From positions 16,498,501-16,562,500 of the forward strand of contig NC_086034.1 in assembly GCF_036323735.1 (NCBI RefSeq): 64,000 nt of DNA, in the 5' to 3' direction. Position numbers and translations under genes: made by a program. Shown one piece after another: positions 25,264-37,166 of the stretch (position 1 is the stretch's first letter; each line of letters starts with the position of its first letter). Source of the DNA: Rattus norvegicus (taxonomy: Eukaryota > Chordata > Mammalia > Rodentia > Muridae). The notes beneath the pieces were generated by a model, which had not been told where the DNA came from, searched no databases, and saw only the letters and a program-made list of their open reading frames with translations.

Positions 25264-26109
25264 TTTCTTTTTTCATTTTTGTTTCTTTTTAATTTTTATT
25301 TACTTTTACACTCCAGATTTTATTCCCCACCCAGTCCACCCTCCAACTGTTCCACATCCCATACCTCTCCCCAACCCCACCCACCCCCATCTCCATGAGG
25401 ATGTCCCCATCTCCCACTCCCAACCCTACCAGACCTCTAAACTTTCTGGGGCCTCCAATTTCTTGAGGGTTAGGTACATCTTCTCTGACTGAACCTGGAC
25501 CCAGGAGTCCTCTGCTGTACATGTGTTGGGGGCCTCAACTCAGCTGGTGTATTCTGTCTGGTTGGTGATCCAGTGTCTGAGAGATCTCGGGGGTGCAGGT
25601 TAATTGAGACTGCTGATCCTGCTACAGGCTTGCCCTCCTCCTCAGCTTCCTTTAGCTTTTCCCTAATTCAACAGAGAGCTCAGCAGCTTCTGTTCATTGG
25701 GTAAGTGCACATATCTGCATCTGACATTTCAGCTGCTTGTTGGGTCTTTTGGAGGGCAGTCATGATAGGTCCCTTTTTGAGAGCACTCCATAGCCTCAGT
25801 AATGGTGTGAGGTCACGGGGCTTCCCCTTAAGCTAGATCCCACTTTGGGCCTGTCACTGGACCTTCTTTTTCTCAGTCTCTTCTCCATTTCCATCCCTGT
25901 GTTTCTTCCAAACAGGAAGAATTATAGGTCAGAGTTTTGACTGTGGGTCAGGAAGACCCTCCAGATCATACCAGAGACCTGGGAAGTGAGAGATTCTCAG
26001 GACTCAAAGGGAGGAACTTAGATGAAATGCACTACAGTGGGGAGAGGGAACTTATTGAGTCCACCTCCAGTAGAAAGACAGAGCATCAAATGAAAGTTGC
26101 TATCCTTTA
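25264..26109 (-). mobile_element. L1 (Lx-type) 3' end with inverted 5' part
   Basis: From 25264 to about 25955 the L1 3' UTR lies antisense, with the T-rich tail on the left and then 'ccctaccagacctctaaac', 'cagtgtctgagagatctcg' and 'gtcagagttttgactgtggg'. From about 25956 to 26109 the orientation flips: 'gattctcaggactcaaaggg' and 'cagtggggagagggaactta' are the sense strand of the part that should come next. The uninverted copy at 46050-46190 shows the two parts contiguous on one strand, so the inversion is read directly. A 5' inversion ending at the truncation point is the usual product of twin priming during L1 integration. Confidence 0.88.
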
Positions 26110-26111
26110 TC

Positions 26112-26250
26112 TTTCTTGAGATGGCATCTCATCCTGACATCCTACTTTGTTTCAAATTCTCAGATATAAGCAATTCTCCTGCATAAGCCCTATAAGGACT
26201 AAAGGCTCATGCCATCACAATCATGCCTCATGACCCAATCCTTGTGTGAA
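26112..26250 (-). mobile_element. Degraded B1-like SINE, antisense
   Basis: The reverse B1 layout is recognisable: 'gagatggcatctcatcct', 'tttgtttcaaattctcag', 'gactaaaggctcatgccatc'. It is old and mutated, and it abuts the inverted end of the L1 on its left. Confidence 0.55.
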
Positions 26251-27619
26251 TGTATGCCTTTTTAGAAGTCCAAATGGACAAGGCTTTAAAGCTTTTATTT
26301 AATCTTTGAAAATTCTAAGAAAATGTAGAATAACAGAGGTCCCAGAATGAAGTTATTGAAGGGTTTTATCTGCATGCCACATCTATATAATAAAACTAGG
26401 AGAACTGAAAAAATGGTCAGCCAAGGCTCATGTCAGTAGATGCCATCTAGAAACTGCTTCTGCACAATAGCTTGGTGAAGAAGAGTCAGCATAATAAAGA
26501 ACAGAGTTTGAAAGAAAGAGAAAGAACTTCAAGATTTCACAAAGATGCTGACACAAAAGGGGGAAAGCACCAAGAAAAGGATAGAGGTTACTCTTGGAGA
26601 ATAAGACAAAGCAAGTACAGGTACAGCTGTGCCGCTCGCCAGGTGAGGGGAAGCAGAAGCTTTATCCAGCATGAAAGCCACGCTGTCCTGCTGAGACAAG
26701 ACTTGGAACATACACTCAGATAACCCAGGCTTCTCACAGCTTCAAATGTACCTGTGGAGTTCAATGAGACAGCCAAGCCTCTCGGAAATGGACTTAAACT
26801 CCCAAAGTTCCCCAATAAGGACTGTCAGAAAAGCCCTTCAACCCATCTCTGCTTCTGACCAAAGAATGAAGCAAGGGTTTTAGCTACTTGTTTTCTATCA
26901 GCTCGGAATACATTCTACATCTCTTTTTGAAGTTCATTGATTTAAATGAATATTTTCCATGAATATGCCAGTGACCATGTACTTCAAGGTTTTATTTTAA
27001 GGTCAAGTTGTAGGATCATATCCAATCAAAGCCTAAGGCTGAAGAGGACATGGGCACAGGAAGGCACATATTTTCGTGGCTTCTCTATGTGAGCATATTG
27101 TTAAGCTTCCCACTTTTGTTTACACCCATTGACTAGGGTGCCCTTAGCCTTGGTCAGAGAGAGAGCAGGAATTTATGCAAAGGTCCCTGCCTGGTCAAAG
27201 TTCTGAGGAAAAGTGATGAGCACTGAGCCCTAAGAAGTTCATCTACATCTCCATCACCAGCCACCCAAGGCCCAGGGAGCAGTGAGGAATGGGGTCTAGA
27301 AAGAATTTAGGAGTCTCAGGCTGGAGAGGAGTACAATGAAATGCTGGTGTTCATATGTAATATGGTTCCACAGCCCTACCACTCTGAGCACAACCCATCT
27401 CATCAGATATAACATTGGCTGTTGCAATCCTGAACATACCTGCACAAGACTGGATCCTTTAGCATTCTGCCATGAGTGAAGAAGGTGCACAGCACACTCA
27501 ATCCCTTGGAGGTGGTTGCTGAACCATAAAAATGGGTGTCGTATGCTTTAATAGTATATCCATTAGGCAAGTAGTTGGGAAGAAAAAGAGTTCTGAGGGA
27601 AAGCAAAGGTGATAACAGA
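26251..27619. other. Unassigned intergenic sequence
   Basis: No gene or recognisable repeat. Open frames of 60-92 codons on both strands appear random. Confidence 0.45.
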
Positions 27620-27621
27620 GA

Positions 27622-28111
27622 GTGTGATGTTGAAGGAATTAAATTAGGAGAATAAAATTTATTTTGTTTTTCAGACTCCATTTTAAGTTAACTTGCCCTT
27701 AGAGAGGCTTGGCCCCCATCCCTGAGTTCCGATAAAAACATGAAATGTCCCTGATAGTTGCAAAATGGACATAGCAGCTGCAACTAGCTGATAATAACAG
27801 AGTGGGCTAAGAAAACATAAGTCGTTCCTAGGTCAAGATGCTTCTTTTGATGCATGGACCTTCCTTTTGGGTTGGCTAGATATTGTGAACTAATCAGCTT
27901 AAAAGCCAACCTTCTTTTACCATCTCATGCAAAGCTTGGAAACTCCCAATTGTGGTTTTTTTCCTTTATAAATCCTCTTCCCCTAGACCTTGGGGCCTCC
28001 TCTTCTATCCTGTTGTATAAGGAAACTTTGCGGCCCAAGCTCAAGCTTGAATAAAGACTCTCATGTGCTTGCATCGGAGTTGTGGCTCCTGGTTGTCTCT
28101 TTGGGGTTTTC
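27622..28111 (+). mobile_element. Likely solo LTR of an endogenous retrovirus (class I-like)
   Basis: Signals in order are a TATA-like TTTATAAATC near 27966, then 'ccccctagacc'-type R sequence, AATAAAG near 28050, and a short GT-rich U5 ending 'gtctctttggggttttca' at about 28111. The 5' end is probably TGTTGAAGG or TGTGATG near 27625. I see no primer-binding site, gag, pol or env, so it is a solo LTR. The family name is unknown to me. The short frames inside are not genes. Confidence 0.6.
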
Positions 28112-30214
28112 ATGATCTGGGCAGGAAAATATAAGTGAGTATAAATAGCAATAGATTATATATATCAATGAAACTATATAAAATAAAGCATTTAAGAAAA
28201 ATGTTGACTCTTCTGTAACATATGCACCATTCTCTTCTCTGGGTCTGTGATGAGCGTTTCACACAAAGTTCAAATTCTGCTTCTGAACTCTGGACACCGA
28301 AACAGTTGTGGGCTTTCCTTTTGCTCATTTCCATGAACAATTCATAGAATTCTAATTTCAAGAAGTAAATATAAGTTCTAATTTGATATCACCACATATA
28401 GCAAATGCATGGACACTCTTGTGGCAAGGACCTTCCCCTAATGAATAAAGATTTCAGGGACCAATCACTAGGCAAGGAATAGACAGAACTTCCAGGTCAA
28501 AGGAGAGAAGAGAGGAGGAGAAAGTGAGTCTGAGGTTTTGGGGATGGAGAAGAGCTAGGGTAGAAGATGTAATAAATAAAGGGTCCCAGTTGGGTGGCAG
28601 ATCCACCAGGATCTGCCGCTGGAGGATTTAATCTAGTATGTCTTACTAATTAGGATGTTAGTAGTTGAACCCAGAAATTGAGTTACCTGATGATTTTAAA
28701 CTAAGTTTGTGTGATGTTTTCCTTTGTGCAGTGACTCAACTGAGTACAAGAGAAAGGTACAGGGCACAAGGAATGTAGATGTATGGGGCTGGCATGGTAG
28801 TGACCTGCTGAGGGAACTTAGCATGTTGGGTGGAGAGTTTTCAAAGCAAAGGATCAGAGAGTCTACAGAGTTGAGAACACTGCGCTGATGCCATGTGGCC
28901 CACTGGTGCCCAGTGATAGCATGGGACACTTCTCCTTTTCAAATATTTCTCATTACATAGTCTCTTTAATGAGAGGGCTGAAGTCGAATGCTAACTGCTG
29001 TCTGATAATTACACATTTTGTCCAATTAAGTTTCCAAAATGAACAACAGATGATAGAATATAGGGGTGTCAAAATCCCCTTAAGATAAACATCTAGAGTA
29101 TGATGTGTTTGGGGACCAGATAGAATTGAGATATCCTGATAGTTAAATTTTCTTCATAATAAACAAAATTTTACTAGTCTGTATATTTTTATTTCTGAGT
29201 GTATTTTCATAAGTAAAAAAGTAACAATAACAAGAGAACTGTTCACATTTTGCCCAAACAGCCTACAGCAGAGATTCTCTTGTATTTATCCATTATTACA
29301 ATACATAAGAAATGTCAGCATTAAAATTACATTTCTAAAATTACACAAAGTGCTTGAGCTGCATTTATTTTCTGCAGTATTTTTTGGCACATCTCAAAAA
29401 TTATGCTTCTGGGTAGTACTTTTCTAAAACACGACATTAAGATTTTATTATAAATAGTTTCTTAGACCAAGAATGTTTCCTTCCTTCCCTTTGACCCCTG
29501 GGATTAAATTTTAGATGTAACCTTTCTTATTGAATCAGTAATATATGTAAAATGACATTCATAATAACTGGATACAGTATTTCCTAAATAATAAGTGAGA
29601 AGTAATCATTTCAGGAAAGAAGAACTCAAAACAACTGACTTACATACTTTCTAGATAGCTCTAGACCATGTAGCAGGATAGTTCTTATGCCCTCTACCTC
29701 AGGTAGGCAAAATTTCAACATGACACTGCAAGCTCATATTCATCAGTGATTGATGACATGAAATATACCCTTCTAAGACGCCAATACTCTCAGATGTCTA
29801 ATGAGCAGTCGGTACTGGTGAGATTCGAATTTTATTAATCAATGACTCTCAGCCTCCAGGCTTTCCCTGCTAAAAGTAGCCTGTCTTCACTTTAGTTTCA
29901 TCTATCTAAAGTCCTGGCAGCAAGTGCAGAAACTCACAATGCATCAAACACAAGGAATAAGTGTTAGTGGGGTGTTCAGCCACAACTGGGGCATCAATAT
30001 CACACACCCTCTAAAGGTCAGAGGCCATCACTGAAGAAAGGAAAAACAATTACAAGAGGCAAAGGTTGAAGAGAGCAGAATGAAGCAGTATCATCAAAAC
30101 ATGACAGAACACATACATGCATGAACTCCCAGCAGCTCTGATTATCTACATGATACCTGTACAACATTAAGCCAGTCAGCATTTCAGTTTTGTAGAGGGG
30201 GAGTCACAAGCCCC
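28112..30214. other. Unassigned sequence with a possible repeat at 28420-28640
   Basis: The part at 28435-28640 ('ctaatgaataaagatttcag', 'caatcactaggcaagg', 'acagaacttccaggtc') resembles a dispersed rodent ERV-related repeat that I cannot name. Nothing else is recognised to 30214. Confidence 0.35.
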
Positions 30215-30470
30215 CATTCCTAAGTGAGGAGCTAATGACAGTTTATGGACTGTAGGGGAGAAATGGTTTTCTGTAAGGGTGCGGCCCCTTGGTATGTCAG
30301 CAATTCTCCCACAGAAAACCCACAAATTGGACTATGAGTTATAAAAAGGAATATATGAAGTTTTGAGTAAGGGGTAGATCTGGGGAAGTTGGGGTGACTG
30401 GTAGATAATAAGACTAAAATACATGATAGACATTTATGAAATTCTCAGAGAATTAATAGTTATTTGTAAA
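30215..30470 (+). mobile_element. Old rodent L1 (Lx-type) 3' UTR end
   Basis: Landmarks are 'acaaattggactatgagtta', 'gggtagatctggggaagttgg', then 'aaaatacatgatagac' and 'tatgaaattctcagagaatt', a layout typical of old rodent L1 3' UTRs. An A/T-rich degenerate tail continues to about 30560. It lies directly upstream of the PRPF31 retrocopy, so the retrocopy may have integrated at or next to this tail. Confidence 0.6.
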
Positions 30471-30569
30471 TAATAATATAATTATATATAAATAGATGTT
30501 TATGAATATATATTTTATTTATTGTAATATTTATAAATGTTTATTTTTATAAATAAAAAGTTAGGAAAC

Positions 30570-32371
30570 TCTGGGGAAGTGGATTTCTTAGAAATGATCA
30601 TGAGAGGATTGAAGTGGTCTTGGGATGTCTCTGGCAGATGAGCTCTTGGATGACCTTGAGGAGGCAGCAGAAGAGGAAGGAGGAAGCTACGGAGAAGAGA
30701 AGGAGCCAGTAATTGAGGATATACAGGAGGAGACACAACTAGATCTTTCTGGAGATTCAGTCAAGAGCATTGCCAAGCTATGGGATAGCAAGATGTTTGC
30801 TGAGATCATGATGAAGATTGAGGAGTGTATCAGCAAACAGCCAAAGCTTCAGAAGTGATGGGACCAGTGGAGGCAGCCTCTGAGTACCGAGTCATTGTGG
30901 ATGCCAACACCCTGACAGTGGAGATAGAAAACAAGCTGAACGTTATCTATAAATTCATCTGGGATAAATACTCGAAGAGATTCCCTGAACTAGAATCCTT
31001 GGTGCCCAATGCTCTGGATTACATTGGCAACAGTCAAGGAGCTGGGCAACAGCCTGGATAAGTGTAAGAACAATGAGAACCTCCAGCAGATCCTGGCCAA
31101 TGCTATCATCATGGTTGTTAGTGTTGCAATCTCTACCACCCAGTGGCAGCAGCTGCGGGATGAGGAGCTAGAGTGGTTAGAGGAGGCCTGTGACATGGCA
31201 TTGAGCTGAATGCCTCCAAGCACCACATCTATGAGTACATGGAGTCCCAGATGTCCTTCATTGCCCCCAGTTTGTCCATCATCATTGGAGCATCCATGGC
31301 TACCAAGATCATGGGTGTGGCCGGAGGGTTGACCAGCCTCTCTAAGATGCCTGCCTGCAATATCATGCTGCTGGGAGCCCAGAGCAAGACACTGTCTGGC
31401 TTCTCTTCTACCTCAGTGCTGCCTTACACTGGCTCATCTACCACAGTGACATCGTGCAGTCTTTGCCCCCAGATCTCCGGTGGAAGGCGGCCCATCTACT
31501 GGCTGCCAAGTCTACACTAGCAGTTCGTGTGGACAGCTTCCATGAGAGCACAAAGGGAAGGTGGGCTATGAACTAAAAGATGAGATTGAGTACAAGTTTG
31601 ACAAGTGGCAGGAGCCACCACCCCTTGATGGACAGTGGTAAAAGCGAGGGGGACGAAGGTACCACAAGATGAAGGAATGGCTAGGACTGATGGCGATCTA
31701 GATGCAGACCAACTACATGAAATTTGGAGAGATTGAGGAGGATGTCTATCAAGACCTGGGCTTTAGCCTGGGCCACTTGAGCAAATCAGGCAGTGGGTGT
31801 GTGCAGCAATCACAGGAGAATGAGGCCACCAAGGCCAAGATCTCCAAGACACTGCAGCGTGGTTTATGGTGGGAAGTCAACAATTCATGACGGCTCCTCA
31901 GGGACTGCCTCCAATGAGCCTTCACTCCACACCAGGGTCTGGAGATTGTGGACCCACAAACAACCAAGAAGGTGGCAGAGGCCAACTAGAAGTATTTCTC
32001 TAGCAGGGCCAAGTTCCTCAAGCTCAAAGGTGAGAAAAATGGCACCATGTCTACCTGAAGGAGCCCACACTGCAGGTGACCATCCACTGAAAGGACATAA
32101 AGGACTGGAGCTTCTGAAGTCACAGATATTCAGCCAGGAAGTTGTAGTGTGGTGGAGGTAGCCTTCCATGCTCTCTCCGTGGCCCAAGGCCACAGCATCC
32201 AAGGAAAAGGATGAAGAACATTAGACTGCCAACCCCAGCACCGATGCTGCTGCTGCCCCAAATGGGCAGAAAGGTCTTCCTCACACTCAGCTTTTTTACT
32301 TACAGGGGGAAAGGAAGTGCTTTTTTAGAACGAGTACAATTAAATGCATAGTGTCGAGCTCTGAAAAAAAA
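30570..32371 (+). pseudogene. Prpf31-ps: Processed pseudogene of PRPF31 (U4/U6 snRNP splicing factor)
   Basis: PRPF31 is a nuclear protein of the U4/U6.U5 tri-snRNP that bridges the 15.5K/U4 complex and is needed for tri-snRNP assembly. Starting at the ATG at 30625, the acidic N-terminus (LADELLDDLEEAAEEE), the Nop-domain segments (YSKRFPELESLVPNALDYI, MVVSVAISTTQ), the glycine-rich MGVAGGLTSLSKMPACNIML and the C-terminal GEKNGTMST (stop at 32056-32058) all appear in order without introns. The frame breaks at about 30840, 31025, 31203 and 31432, and in-frame stops lie at 31639 and 31699. About ten codons seem missing near 31617 and further sequence near 31860. A 3' UTR follows, with ATTAAA at 32339-32344 and an A-run at 32364-32371. 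It is an intronless, dead retrocopy. I saw no clear target-site duplication. Confidence 0.95.
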
Positions 32372-32796
32372 GTTCTATATTTCAAAAATAGTGAGGCCTA
32401 ATTTTGGAACCTATAAATTTCTTCCTATAAAGTAAAGAGATAACATATAATTAAAATTTTGAGATGATCCTTTTATTCAGTCATACAACTCAAAAAAATA
32501 AAAAGGCAAAAGACTATATCACATAGAAAGAGGAGGGAAAAACACACATGGGAAGATGATGTGAAAAATGGAGGGATAATTTAAAAATAAGCCAAAGACT
32601 GAAACAACCAAGCAAAAGCTGGAAAAGGCAGAAAAGGGATTCTCTCCTTATACTTCCTAAAGGAATACAGCTCTGTGACACCCACACGGACACTCACATG
32701 TGCCTGTCACACTTATACCACTCAGAAATATAAGAGATTAAATATATGATGTTTTAAGGCACCAACTTTACATTGATGTTTTGCAACATCCTGTTC
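32372..32796. other. Unassigned intergenic sequence
   Basis: Nothing recognised. A/T-rich. Confidence 0.45.
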
Positions 32797-33134
32797 TGCT
32801 TTCCTTCTTATTGTTGTGATAAAACACTAATTTATCTCAAACTTCCAAGTCACAAACCATCACTGAGAGAAATCAGGGGAAAAGGCCAAGAAGAAACTAT
32901 GGATGGTTGGCCTGTCTTCTTGCTCATAGGCTCATACTTAACTAGCTTTCTTATACAGCTCAAGACTACAAACCTAGGGAATAGTGCTGCCCACAGATGG
33001 CTAGACCCACCTACATCAGTTAATAATCATGATAGTCTCCCACGGAGATGTCCCCCAGGAAGTACTTTAATTGAGACTCCCTTCTCTGGTGACTCTAGGC
33101 TATGTCAAATTGACAATTAAAGCTAACTAAGACA
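32797..33134 (-). mobile_element. MaLR-type LTR (ORR1/MT-like), family 1, antisense
   Basis: On the plus strand it runs from 'cttattgttgtgataaaaca' to 'tatgtcaaattgacaattaa', the reverse of the family-1 layout. 'ctgcccacagatggctagac' corresponds to the conserved middle. The 115-codon frame inside it (32773-33120) is an accidental reading of the antisense LTR. Confidence 0.7.
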
Positions 33135-35386
33135 CAGCCACAGAAAACTAGATGGGATCTAAGTTATATTAATCAAGGGCTCATTGAATAATTGAGTGAA
33201 ATTAATTGTGAAAGTTCAGGGTTTGTGGTAACAAATTTTCATCGCCACTTCTAAGAAGTGAAGAAAAAGAAACGGCTAGCCTCCTGAACTCAAAGAAGAC
33301 CTGTGTAGAGAAGCTCCCAACATGAGCTTTAGTAAAGGGAGTCTGCAATAAGAAGGAGAGTACAGAAAATATCTCATCCTCATCCTTTATCTTCCCAGGC
33401 AAGGAAACTTTTAATAAATTTCTCAGGTGACATAGCACAGAACAAGGAGATGTTGGCAAGATGTGTATCCAAAGAATAAAGCAAAGGACATCAGAAAAAC
33501 GTGTCATCCCTTGCAATTGCAGTGACTCCTTCAATCACTGGATTATTCTACCCTGTTTCAGTCCCCAGGAACACTCATTGCTGTGTATCCTATTCTTCGG
33601 GCATGGTGTGTGGTACAGGCAAAGAACTTCATAAATGTTTATTGTACAAAATTAACCATATTTTTCATAGGAAAATTAGAGATTCTGGACTCCTATTTCC
33701 ATGGTTTTTCCACAGTTTCCTTTTATGAGCCTTTCTCTGAGGGGCAGAATGTAATTGTTACTAAGCACGGCCTGCTCTCCTCAAGTCCTCAGCTCTTACA
33801 TACATTTCCCTTGAAGCAGTAAGACTTTACTGTAGTGCCCTGCTGCTATGCACGTTCATGTTGTAACCCAACTTGAAGACCATAATTTCTCTGAGAGTTG
33901 CCTCTATCTTGCAGAATTGTGCATCTTAAACAGAATTTAGCCAATTCCTTACAAAAATAGGAAAAAGTTCATTTGTAGGTATTCTCAGTTAAACTGAAAC
34001 CTTTTTGTTAATTTATAGACTTCGTGGTCACCTATTTGCTCCTGTTTTTCCTATAAATAATAATAAAATCTTCCTTGAGTGTCATTTAATACCATGGTTT
34101 CATTATTTAATAGAAGACAGTATTCAAGACTTGCAAATGAAGTCTGGGTCTGCATTCTTGACTTACATTATTAACAATTCATAAATGTGTTGTATGCTGT
34201 GCTATAAGACATAATAAGAAGGATTTGCCTGATGGATGCTAGAAGATAATGGAGGATAGTAACAGGTCCTCAGGAACGTCTGTTACAGCTCTAGTTTTCA
34301 TCTTTAATTTGCTAGTTTGTGGCATTCTTCAGGGCTTCAAGTAAGTTAAAATGATGTTTTAATATAGCAGAATATAGAAAAGAAAAAAGAGACAGGATAT
34401 TGTAGTAACATGTACACTAACCAGCTTCTATAACATTTTAATAAAGGCCATATTAGGGGAACAAATGTTAGATTCAAGAAAGCTAAAAGGACACCTTTTG
34501 CTGCAAAGTTATATGCCTCTAAACATCAGGATCAACATCTAAAATAATCCTTAGCCACGATTATGAGAAATAGCTAGCTACACCTGTTACAGGTTTTGAA
34601 ATTTACTGTCCCATTTCTATGGTATCACCATAAAAGGGAGCAGTGAGCTACATATCTCTCCCCAAGGATTATTATAAGGGATGTATGAATGCCTAACATA
34701 TTGGCTTTATTGCTGTCAGAAATAAACACATACTTTCATACATAAAAGCTAGAGAGTTCAGTAACTATATTTTGCAAATAACTGTAGAATCATAATGGCA
34801 TCCCAGAAAGAAAAAGACCTCATATATGAGCGCCTTTAGAAATGCTCGAGCTCTTTAATATTTGAATTGCTTATAAATGTTTATCTGTGTTATGTTTTTC
34901 TTCCAAATGTACCAAGCTTACTTCAATGCAAGGCATAAGTCAATATTTGCATATGGATGTGAATAAACACAGCTTTGCCGCTGGTTCATTTAGATGCAAT
35001 GGACAGAATAAAATATATATTTTCTAAAGGAACATCCTCTTGGCTATTCACGGAGAGCTCAAAAGCAAATGGATGTTCAATGTTTCATATCTATTTAAAC
35101 CAGTGGAGACTTAATAGCTGGATTCTCAAGGAAGTAACAATATTTGAAAATGAAGAACCCAGTGAATTATGCAGAACTGAAGCAGCCTGCCATTCTCTGA
35201 GTATGGATTCACCACACTCTCTGCTTTGGAAGGCCTCCTTCACCGTTAGAAAAGCAAGACTTCTAATTCTCAGCACCCACAGCACTTTTCTCTCCCCAAA
35301 GTGACCCACAGAGGTCACAGTAGATGCTACCTAGAACTAAGTCAACTCACTGAATTAACAGAGAGACACAGTAAAATGGTAGACTT

Positions 35387-35389
<3 letters not shown>
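33135..35389. other. Unassigned intergenic sequence
   Basis: No gene or repeat recognised. Open frames of 75-110 codons near 33202-33822 and 34975-35318 overlap on both strands and look random. Confidence 0.45.

Positions 35390-35424
<35 letters not shown>
35390..35424. repeat. (TC)n microsatellite
   Basis: About 17 perfect TC units, followed by a looser pyrimidine tract to about 35475. The 167-codon frame starting at 35301 reads through it as Ser-Leu repeats and is not a gene. Confidence 0.97.
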
Positions 35425-35428
<4 letters not shown>

Positions 35429-35499
35429 TCCCTCCATCCCCTTGATCTCTCTTACTCTCTCACTCTCTTTCTCTGTGTTGGGGGAAGACAGGGGAACAC

Positions 35500-35798
35500 A
35501 TACATATGCCAAAGTTTGTTTGTATAGATCAGAGGAGAGCCCAAGTATCAGTCAGTCTTCTTGCACCTTGATTGGGACAGGTGAAGTAGGGTCTCACTGT
35601 TTTTCACTGATGGTGATACATGAGCTTCTAGGGATTCTCATATCTCTGCTTCTCACCCCAGTGCGCAAGTCTTGGGCTCACAACCATGTCCTCTTGCTGA
35701 GATTTTACATGGATTCTGAGACTTCAAAGTCGGATCCTAATATGTGCTTGGAAAACACTTCACCCATTGAGCTGTATGCTCAACCCCTGCATCTTTGT
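35500..35798 (-). mobile_element. Old SINE-like repeat, antisense
   Basis: The right end 'cttcacccattgagctgtatg' followed by 'ctcaacccctgc' resembles a tRNA-derived SINE head in reverse. The middle ('gggtctcactgtttttcac', 'cttgggctcacaaccatg') is diverged. This is a weak family call. Confidence 0.35.
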
Positions 35799-35825
35799 TC
35801 TTAAGATTCAAAATTGTCTGACTTG

Positions 35826-35922
35826 CTAGTGATGCTGGCACACCTAATCCCATAAGGAAAAGCTGAGGCAGAATGACATTCACTCTGGTCATCCAAGACT
35901 ATGTAGTGAAGATTTCAAAAAA
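35826..35922 (+). mobile_element. Degraded B1-like SINE
   Basis: 'gatgctggcacacctaatcc' then 'gaaaagctgaggcaga' and 'atccaagactatgtagtg' follow the order of a B1 (7SL-derived) element. An A-rich purine tail seeds the adjacent GA and GGAA tracts. Confidence 0.6.
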
Positions 35923-36056
35923 AAGAAGGAAAGAGAGAATGAAAGAAGAAAGAAAGAGAGAGAGAGAAAGGAGGGAGGGAGGGAGGGGAGTGGAGGGGAG
36001 GGGAAGGAAGGAAGGAAGGAAGGAAGGAAGGAAGGAAGGAAGGAAGGAAGGAAGGA
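35923..36056. repeat. Purine tract ending in (GGAA)n
   Basis: Mixed GA, GAAA and GGGA repeats run into about 13 perfect GGAA units (about 36004-36055). The tract grows out of the A-tail of the B1-like SINE, a common origin for purine microsatellites. One strand is pure purine over more than 120 bases. Confidence 0.95.
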
Positions 36057-36856
36057 CTGATTGATATTCAAAAACAAAAGCAAGCAAAGGATTTAGAACC
36101 AAGATAATAATAACACAAGGGACTAACAGACATGTTAATACATTTTACAAAGTGAATGAGTCTGGTTTGGAATTTTAAAATAACATTGAACCCCTTGCAG
36201 CAAAAGAGAAATGAATGTTTTCAAATTCTCCTGCATAGCCCAACAGTTTTCGCTTTCGTGTTAGCATTAAGCTTCCAGATCCATAGTTAACAGCAAAAAA
36301 TGGAGATCAGAAGTAAATTCCTCACTTCAAAGCTCCCCAACCTACCAGGAAGCAAAGAAGAAACATAACAAGGCATGAATTTATATACAAAGGAGACTAC
36401 GATGACTACAATTCGATGTGACTCATCCCACAAGGCTTCATCAAGAATCAAGTGGAGGTAGGCCAGTGATAAAAAGTTCCTGGGTTCATGGGACGACAAA
36501 AAGATTATTTTACACCAAGTGTGAGTAACAGAGTAAGAGTGGCGGTGCATATAGGGAGCAATTATCTTAGCTCTGAAACTCAGATGGGCAAGAACTCTTT
36601 TCTTCATGCCACACATGGGCTCCAAACTCTGACATTGGGGTGGGAGGGGGTGGCTCATGAGAAATTCAGCCCTAATCATTCCTGACCCACAGTCCTTCTT
36701 CTTCAGGTTTGTGACAAGGATCCCAGGCCTTAAAACTTCCAGGGCATTGAAGAAGACCCCTAAGTTTCAGGTCTCATCCTACTGACCTTGGCATGCACAG
36801 TTAATATTGCAGAACAGCGACGGAAGGAACGGTCATTCAGAGTCTGCCCCAAATGT

Positions 36857-36858
<2 letters not shown>
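36057..36858. other. Unassigned intergenic sequence
   Basis: No gene or repeat recognised. A 130-codon minus-strand frame (36287-36679) has no family resemblance. Confidence 0.45.

Positions 36859-36927
<69 letters not shown>
36859..36927. repeat. (TA)n microsatellite
   Basis: About 34 perfect TA units. It is self-complementary, so it can form cruciforms, and it is prone to length change. Confidence 0.98.
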
Positions 36928-36929
<2 letters not shown>

Positions 36930-37104
36930 ACCAAAACTAAATAAGATTGATGAAGTTAAAAAAATGCATGCTGAAAGGGACCGGATTTAGATCTCTCCTG
37001 AGAGACACATCCAGATCATATCCAATACAGAACATCTCATCTGGGGCTGCCACTGCCCTTTCTTTCTGTGTTTCTGATGCACTCTCCTTTCTGTTGTGCT
37101 GCAG

Positions 37105-37166
37105 CTGATGTCAGGGCTCATACATCCTCCCAAGCGCTCTGCCACTGAGCCAGTCCCCAGCCCTTG
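37105..37166 (-). mobile_element. Old ID/B4-type SINE fragment, antisense
   Basis: 'caagcgctctgccactgagc' followed by 'cagtccccagccc' is the reverse of the tRNA-Ala-like head. There is no flanking duplication or visible A-tail, so it is older than the five intact IDs. Confidence 0.6.

Noticed and set aside
35301..35804. 167-codon plus-strand open frame
   Set aside because: It is a readthrough of the (TC)n microsatellite (Ser/Leu repeats) and an old SINE-like repeat.
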